The notes under the pieces: model-generated | What the model was told of the DNA's origin: nothing | The model's database searches: none | The model's input: the letters and a program-made list of their open reading frames with translations, nothing else | Shown: positions 59,229-64,000 of the stretch, piece after piece | Layout of the letters: each line of letters starts with the position of its first letter | Numbering within the stretch: position 1 is the stretch's first letter | Translations under genes and position numbers: made by a program | NCBI GenBank assembly: GCA_023053685.1 | Contig: JALIGW010000063.1 | Span: forward strand, 3,034,614-3,098,613 | DNA length: 64,000 nucleotides | Reading direction: 5' to 3' | Source: Diadophis punctatus similis | Taxonomy: Eukaryota > Chordata > Lepidosauria > Squamata > Dipsadidae

Positions 59229-59527
59229 TTCTAGCCAAAGAAAGAGTTGATGGAAAAGTACAGTATCTTATCTTGTCCTGTTAAACAGATAGAGAGACTG
59301 GTTCAGAACTGTTTACAGAAAATTCAGTATTATGGTGGGGGAGGGCAGTATTGTAATGCAAGAATGTGTTTTCCTTCTCTTATCAAAAATTTCTTCCCCT
59401 TGACAAAAGCATAGGAATGGTCACTCTAGCAGCAACATACTGTACAGTATTTGCAAGTCTTTTATTTACAGTACTGTCATTAAACCTTGGTTTATATACT
59501 CCATCTTTGTGCACACAATGTGCAAGA

Positions 59528-59757
59528 TTAGCAATAGCAATAGCAATAGCACTTAGACTTATATACCACTTCATAGTGCTTTACAGCCCTCTCTAAGCGG
59601 TTTACAGAGTTCAGCATATTGCCCCCAACAATCTGGGTCCTCATTTTACCCACCTCAGAAGGATGGAAGGCTGAGTCAACCTTGAGCTGGTGAGATTTGA
59701 ACAGCTGAACTGCTGAACTGCAGTGCTGCATTTTAACCACTGCGCCACCTCGGCTCT
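59528..59757 (-). mobile_element. SINE, reverse orientation, in Tigger 5' region
   Basis: (AGCAAT)n tail first, CCACCTCGGCTC end near 59755; well preserved. Confidence 0.85.
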
Positions 59758-60150
59758 TAATTAGATTGAATCTAATTCTTAACAAGTGGGAGAGAGTGAA
59801 TAGTGAAGGCCAAATTCTCCATACTTTCCATTTGTGAAGAAAAGCCAGGCTTCATAGAAAAGGATTAAAAAAAAACTCATATAAATAGCTTGTAAATTTG
59901 AAAATCAGCAGTTTAGAGAAGAGATACAACACCAAGGAGGAAAAAAAAGCACGCTGGAGGAGTTTATGTGCATTAATTTTTTTAAAAAAAAAATCTTTTG
60001 CACCATACTTTTTTTTAATCTTTAAAAGAATAAGAATACTGTAAAAGAGAACGAGCAATGGGAGCCTTCAACACACTCCCATCCGCTTTCTGCCTTTTCT
60101 AACAGTAGTACAGGACCAAATACAAGGTTATTATATTTTGGGGGTGGTTG

Positions 60151-60719
60151 TGTAGGAAGTTAGCACCCACTCCTCTCCTAGAAAAATGAAATATCCTAGG
60201 AAATATTAAAAGGCAGAATATATTCTATAGAATATCCCTAGAGAAATTGAGAAACATGCTGTTAGAAAGGAAACAGACTCACTCTTAGCCCCCTCCCCCT
60301 TTTGTTAATAGCCAGCAGCAGTCTTCTACATAACAAATATTTATCTCCTTCAGTCATAGCCATATTAGGATTTGCCCAAGGCCCTTTCATTCAGCCAAGC
60401 CTGGGACAGACAAAAGCCTATAGAGTTGCCACTGCATGGCCTCCTGGGAGCCTGACCATCAATCAGTGCATTACATACACAGGAACAGGAAACTAAGAGG
60501 TGGGGCCCAACAGAGGTTATAAAACCAAGGGACTCAGCATCTTTTCCTTCCTTTTCTCTTCACCCACATCTGAAAGCAAGTGATCCACCTTTTCTGTACA
60601 GGGGCTCATGCCATGTGCTCCTGTCCACCATATTAAACCTTCTTTCCAAGCAACTTCCATGAATCCAGTGTCTTTTCCCCCCACTTGGAACTGAACCCAG
60701 AAGGATATTCCTTACAACA
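60151..60719 (+). mobile_element. solo LTR, class I ERV-like
   Basis: TGTAGGAAGTTAG...TTACAACA, 569 bp, 4-bp duplication gttg on both sides. TATA-like GGTTATAAAACC near 60512 and ATTAAA near 60632 give the U3-R-U5 order on the plus strand. Confidence 0.75.
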
Positions 60720-60946
60720 GTTGGGTGGGGGAGAATAAATGCTATATAGTATACAGTACTATAGCTGGTCCTCTACTGCTGTGGAAAATACAGAGAAAGC
60801 AAATAGGAATGTGTTTAAAGGCTCCAGACAATCCCAGGACACAAATTCAGGTTACAATACTTTACTGTATACTAGATTGTTTAAATAAAAATAAAATAAA
60901 TAAATATAAATATAAAATGAATTAGAATAAAATAAGCCTCCTAGAT

Positions 60947-61117
60947 CAGGGGCGTCAAACTGGCGGCCTACGGGCCAGATGCGTCATGCGCAGGCCACCA
61001 CAGGTGAAACACCCCCCCCAACACGAGTGACGTCAAGCTGGCCATGCTCACCCCAGCCCCCCGAGGTCAAACACAACCCTGATGTGGCCCTCAATGAAAT
61101 TGAGTTTGACACCCCTG
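60947..61117. mobile_element. hAT-like MITE
   Basis: CAGGGGCGTCAAACTGGCGG and ...TTGAGTTTGACACCCCTG inverted ends; an 8-bp duplication is not convincing. Confidence 0.65.
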
Positions 61118-61794
61118 ATCTACAGTTAATATACACTAATCTCCAAAATGAAAGCAAGGAAACACAACATTATAGAATGCTTTGTGTAGAAGCTGGCTAT
61201 CATTTTTACAAGCAGTTTCAAAGCAAATACAAGCAAACTTTTATCATTTCAAAGTACTGTACTTACAAACACAATCGTTTGCAAAGAACGGTACTTAAAA
61301 AGAAGCAGAGCAGTTTGCAAAGTGCTTACAAACAAACAGTATAGTACTATAGAGTAACAAAAAAGAATATTTTAAAGTACAGTACTTACAGAAGCAATTC
61401 TAGTCCTCCAGTCCTCCAGGCGGCAGCAGCAGCAGCAATAGAGCCTCCACTCAGCACCAAAACAAAAAACAAAACAAAAACAAACTCGGTGCCGGCTGCA
61501 AAAAAGCACTGGCTCTTGTTTGACTATGCAAAAAAAAACCCCAAACCCTGCGGGCTTGAAGAAACTGCATGTCGTAACCCCGAATCGCACAGGCAAGTCA
61601 CAGAGTTTAAAATGGCCGTCACTGCAGCAGTGACTGAATACAAGTCACATGGCTACAGAGGCGTGTTTTTGGTCGCAGCTTTGAATTTTCTAAAGCTAAA
61701 TACCCTTTCTGAATAAATTTGTTGTTGTGAAAATTCGCTAAATGAAAGGTCGTACCTGGGGGATTATCTGTATATCTTCTCCCACAATTCCCCT

Positions 61795-62020
61795 TGCTGG
61801 ATATGTCCCAAAGGTGCTTTTTCGAGAGGCAACCGGACTTTCTGTTTTTTCTTTGAAGACGTTTTGCTTCTTATCCAAGAAGCTTCTTTAGTTCTGACTG
61901 GATGGTGGGGTATGGAAGGGCCATCCAGTCAGAGCTGAAGAAGGTTCTTGGATAAGAAACAAAACCGTCTTCAAAGAAAAAACAGAAAGTCCGTTTGCCT
62001 CTCGAAAAAGCACCTTTGGG
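61795..62020. repeat. fold-back element
   Basis: Arms of about 95 bp (CCCAAAGGTGCTTTTTCGAG … and complement) around a short spacer near 61905-61920. Family unknown. Confidence 0.75.
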
Positions 62021-62276
62021 ACAACCATGACCTGGATGACTGAGAATTTCCAAGATTGGATATGATGCTTTAGAGTCAGATTTGCAAGCAGATGTCGAAA
62101 ATCAACAGTTCATAGATTCCCCCCCCCAACCCGGTCCTCCGAAAATACCGCTGCAATCTGCTCAGCAGCCGCACAGCTAAGAGAGGGGGGCGAGAATATT
62201 GACCTAATAAACCTAAATAATGGAAGCATAACTGACTTTCTAGCCAGAGTCTGCTGAAAGCACAAACCGTCCTCTC
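62021..62276. other. no recognised feature
   Basis: Unique-looking sequence with no ORF or repeat terminus. Confidence 0.4.
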
Positions 62277-62281
62277 TGTCT

Positions 62282-62340
<59 letters not shown>

Positions 62341-63185
62341 TTATTTATTTATTATTAGGTTCTTCTATGCCGCCCTACTCCCTAAGGCAGTGATGGCGAA
62401 CCTATGGCACGCGTGCCACAGGTGGCACGCGGAGCCATATCTGCCGGCACACGAGCCATTGCCTAGCTCAGCTCCAGTGCGCATGTGCGCGCCGGCCAGC
62501 TGATTTTTGGCTCGCACGGAGGCTCTGGGAGGGCGTTTTCAGTTTCTGGAGGGCCTCCGGGGGGGACGGGGGAGGGCATTTTTGCCCTCCCCAGGCTCCA
62601 GGGAAGCCTCTGGAGCCTGGGGAGGGTGAAAAATGGGCCTACTGGGCCCACCAGAAGTTGAGAAACGGGCCATTTCCAGCCTTCAGAGAGCCTCTGGGGG
62701 TGTGGGGGAGGCCGTTTTCACCCTCCCCAGGCATTGAATTATGGGTATGGGCACTCACGCATGTGCGATAGCACGTATGCACGCACTTTTGGCACCTGAG
62801 GAAAAAAAGGTTCGCCATCACTGCCCTAAGGACTCAGGGCGGCGTACATCATTTTAAGAGAACACTAAACAATAAACTTATTTAAAAACAGTTTTAAAAA
62901 GTTAAAAAAGACGTCCAACAACATACATACCGGGGGAGATCTCGGATAAAAATTGTCTCAGACCCCTGCCTGCAGGAAGAGCCATGTCTTAATGGCTGTT
63001 CGGAAGGCCAGCAGGGTGGGGATAATTCGGATCTCTGGGGGAAGTTGGTTCCAGAGCGCGGGGCCCCCCACAGAGAAGGCTCTCCCCCTGGGGCCCGCCA
63101 GTCGGCATTGTTTGGCTGACGGGACCTGGAGGAGACCCACTCTGTGGGTCTTTGAACTATAGTCAAGGTGGACACTTTAAAAGAG
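62277..63185 (-). mobile_element. L2-type LINE 3' end with (TTTA)n tail, split by a MITE
   Basis: The minus strand encodes the ORF2 C terminus (AFSVGGPALWNQLPPEIR) and a 3' UTR ending in GACTCAGGGCGGCG…CGGCATAGAAGAACC followed by an AATA repeat (62280-62355). Confidence 0.82.
62388..62823. mobile_element. hAT-type MITE in the L2 3' UTR
   Basis: CAGTGATGGCGAACC to GGTTCGCCATCACTG, perfect duplication ccctaagg on both sides. Confidence 0.92.
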
Positions 63186-63424
63186 ATCTTTATAAAAACA
63201 TTTTATCAACGAGCCAAATGACAACTATACTGAAACGCAGACCTCCTGCACCAACGGTACCACAAATACAACTAGTAGGGAAGCCAAGGGCAACCTTACC
63301 CCTACATTAAGAAAAAGCGTAATAGCCAGAGAGCTTCCCATCTTCATGGGAAAGAGTGAGAAACAAGTTTCTAGTGGGCACGTAACCAAGAGAGAGATAT
63401 TTTCAAATAATAAATATCATATAT

Positions 63425-64000
63425 GAGCCAACAGTGTGCAGAGGCAGCCAAAAAAGTCAATGCAGTCCTGTCGGAGTGAGAATTAATCTCACAGAGGCGA
63501 TGTTTGATCTTTCTCCCGGAATTCAGACATTAGAAATAAAGCCGGAGTTTAAAAGTCTAATTAAAATATTAATTTCGGTACAAAAACAATAAAATCTCAT
63601 TGTTTATATCTCTGCTATAAAATGCGACTCTCCCAGTCAAGAGTCAAGTAAGAAGGAAGGAATGGATATTCAGGAATGCACACATGCGTACAAGAACATA
63701 TCAATCACGTGCTCAGGAATGTACCATTATATTAGATAGGGATGTAGCTCCCTGCATATACATACAACTGACAATAAATCACACCGTGACAAGTCCTAAG
63801 CTGCATTAACAGAGGGATTCAGTCAAGATCACATGCGGTACTAATACCACTCTATAAAGCCTTAGTAAGACCACATCTAGAATACTGCTTCCAGTTTTGG
63901 TCACCACACTATAAAGAAGATGTTGAGACTCAGTCTAGAAAGTGTGCAGAGAAGAACAACAAAGATGATTAAGGGATGGAGGCTAAAACATATGAAGAAC
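63425..64000 (+). mobile_element. CR1 LINE split by a solo LTR
   Basis: CR1 RT-end sequence (SQQCAEAAKKVNAVL-like) at 63425-63468 resumes at 63792 and runs off the window. Confidence 0.85.
63469..63791 (-). mobile_element. solo LTR
   Basis: Member of the 24815 family on the minus strand (TGTCACGGTG … CACTCCGACA), with perfect 5-bp duplication agtcc (63464-63468, 63792-63796). Confidence 0.87.

Larger units (their letters stand above)
57300..61770 (-). mobile_element. Tigger/pogo DNA transposon with nested insertions
   Basis: The transposase is at 57549-59228. A terminus-like sequence CAGATAATCCCCCAGGTACG lies on the minus strand, with its outer base at 61770 and TA beyond. The 5' non-coding part is interrupted by a SINE, a solo LTR and a MITE. 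The opposite terminus is not found; the element may be truncated near 57300 next to a LINE tail. Confidence 0.65.

Noticed and set aside
61880..61970. Possible hammerhead ribozyme (GGATAAGAAACAAAAC after CTGAAGAAG)
   Set aside because: The conserved CUGAUGA and GAAAC core bases are not all present, so a functional fold is not supported.

Overview
This is vertebrate nuclear DNA, almost certainly from a squamate reptile and most likely a snake. The evidence is a tandem cluster of SCAN-KRAB-C2H2 zinc finger genes lying in a dense mix of CR1, L2-like and L1 LINEs, tRNA-derived SINEs with a BovB-like tail, many short hAT, mariner and Tigger-type inverted-repeat elements (MITEs), solo LTRs, and long (TCTA)n, (TTTA)n, (TTAAA)n and (AGAAT)n microsatellites. 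There are no bacterial features.

Layout: four paralogous zinc finger genes all lie on the minus strand. Gene 1 (coding 1190-10937), gene 2 (18158-25749) and gene 3 (31056-41986) each have the same five coding exons: SCAN, two short linker exons, KRAB-A, and one large finger exon. Splice sites and phases join without a break to give predicted proteins of 744, 632 and 981 residues. Each has a GC-rich promoter/first-exon block just upstream (about 11.6, 26.6 and 42.9 kb), and genes 2 and 3 have a CTCF-like motif beside it. An extra orphan copy of the promoter block lies at 13.6-13.98 kb. Gene 4 (48570-52165) has only the finger exon in this window. Its array has about 38 units, including a nearly identical 8-finger module repeated in tandem every ~670 bp, and is cut short by a 151-bp frameshifting duplication. 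All four arrays have decayed fingers beyond their stop codons.

Between and inside the genes: intron 2 of gene 3 holds an L1-type element with an open ORF1 but no ORF2, flanked by a target-site duplication. A Ty3/Gypsy element lies between gene 3's array and what look like its old 3' fingers. A class II ERV pol/env-leader fragment and a CR1 directly abut gene 4. From 52.5 kb to the end the window is gene-poor and transposon-rich; its main content is an uninterrupted Tigger/pogo transposase ORF (57549-59228, 559 aa). Its element also carries a SINE, a solo LTR and a MITE.

How it fits together: KRAB-SCAN zinc finger proteins are known as sequence-specific repressors that recruit TRIM28 and often target transposable elements. 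The window shows such a family expanding by whole-unit tandem duplication and by expansion within the finger array, while transposons insert into and erode it. Exon structures are predictions from sequence; no expression data were available.
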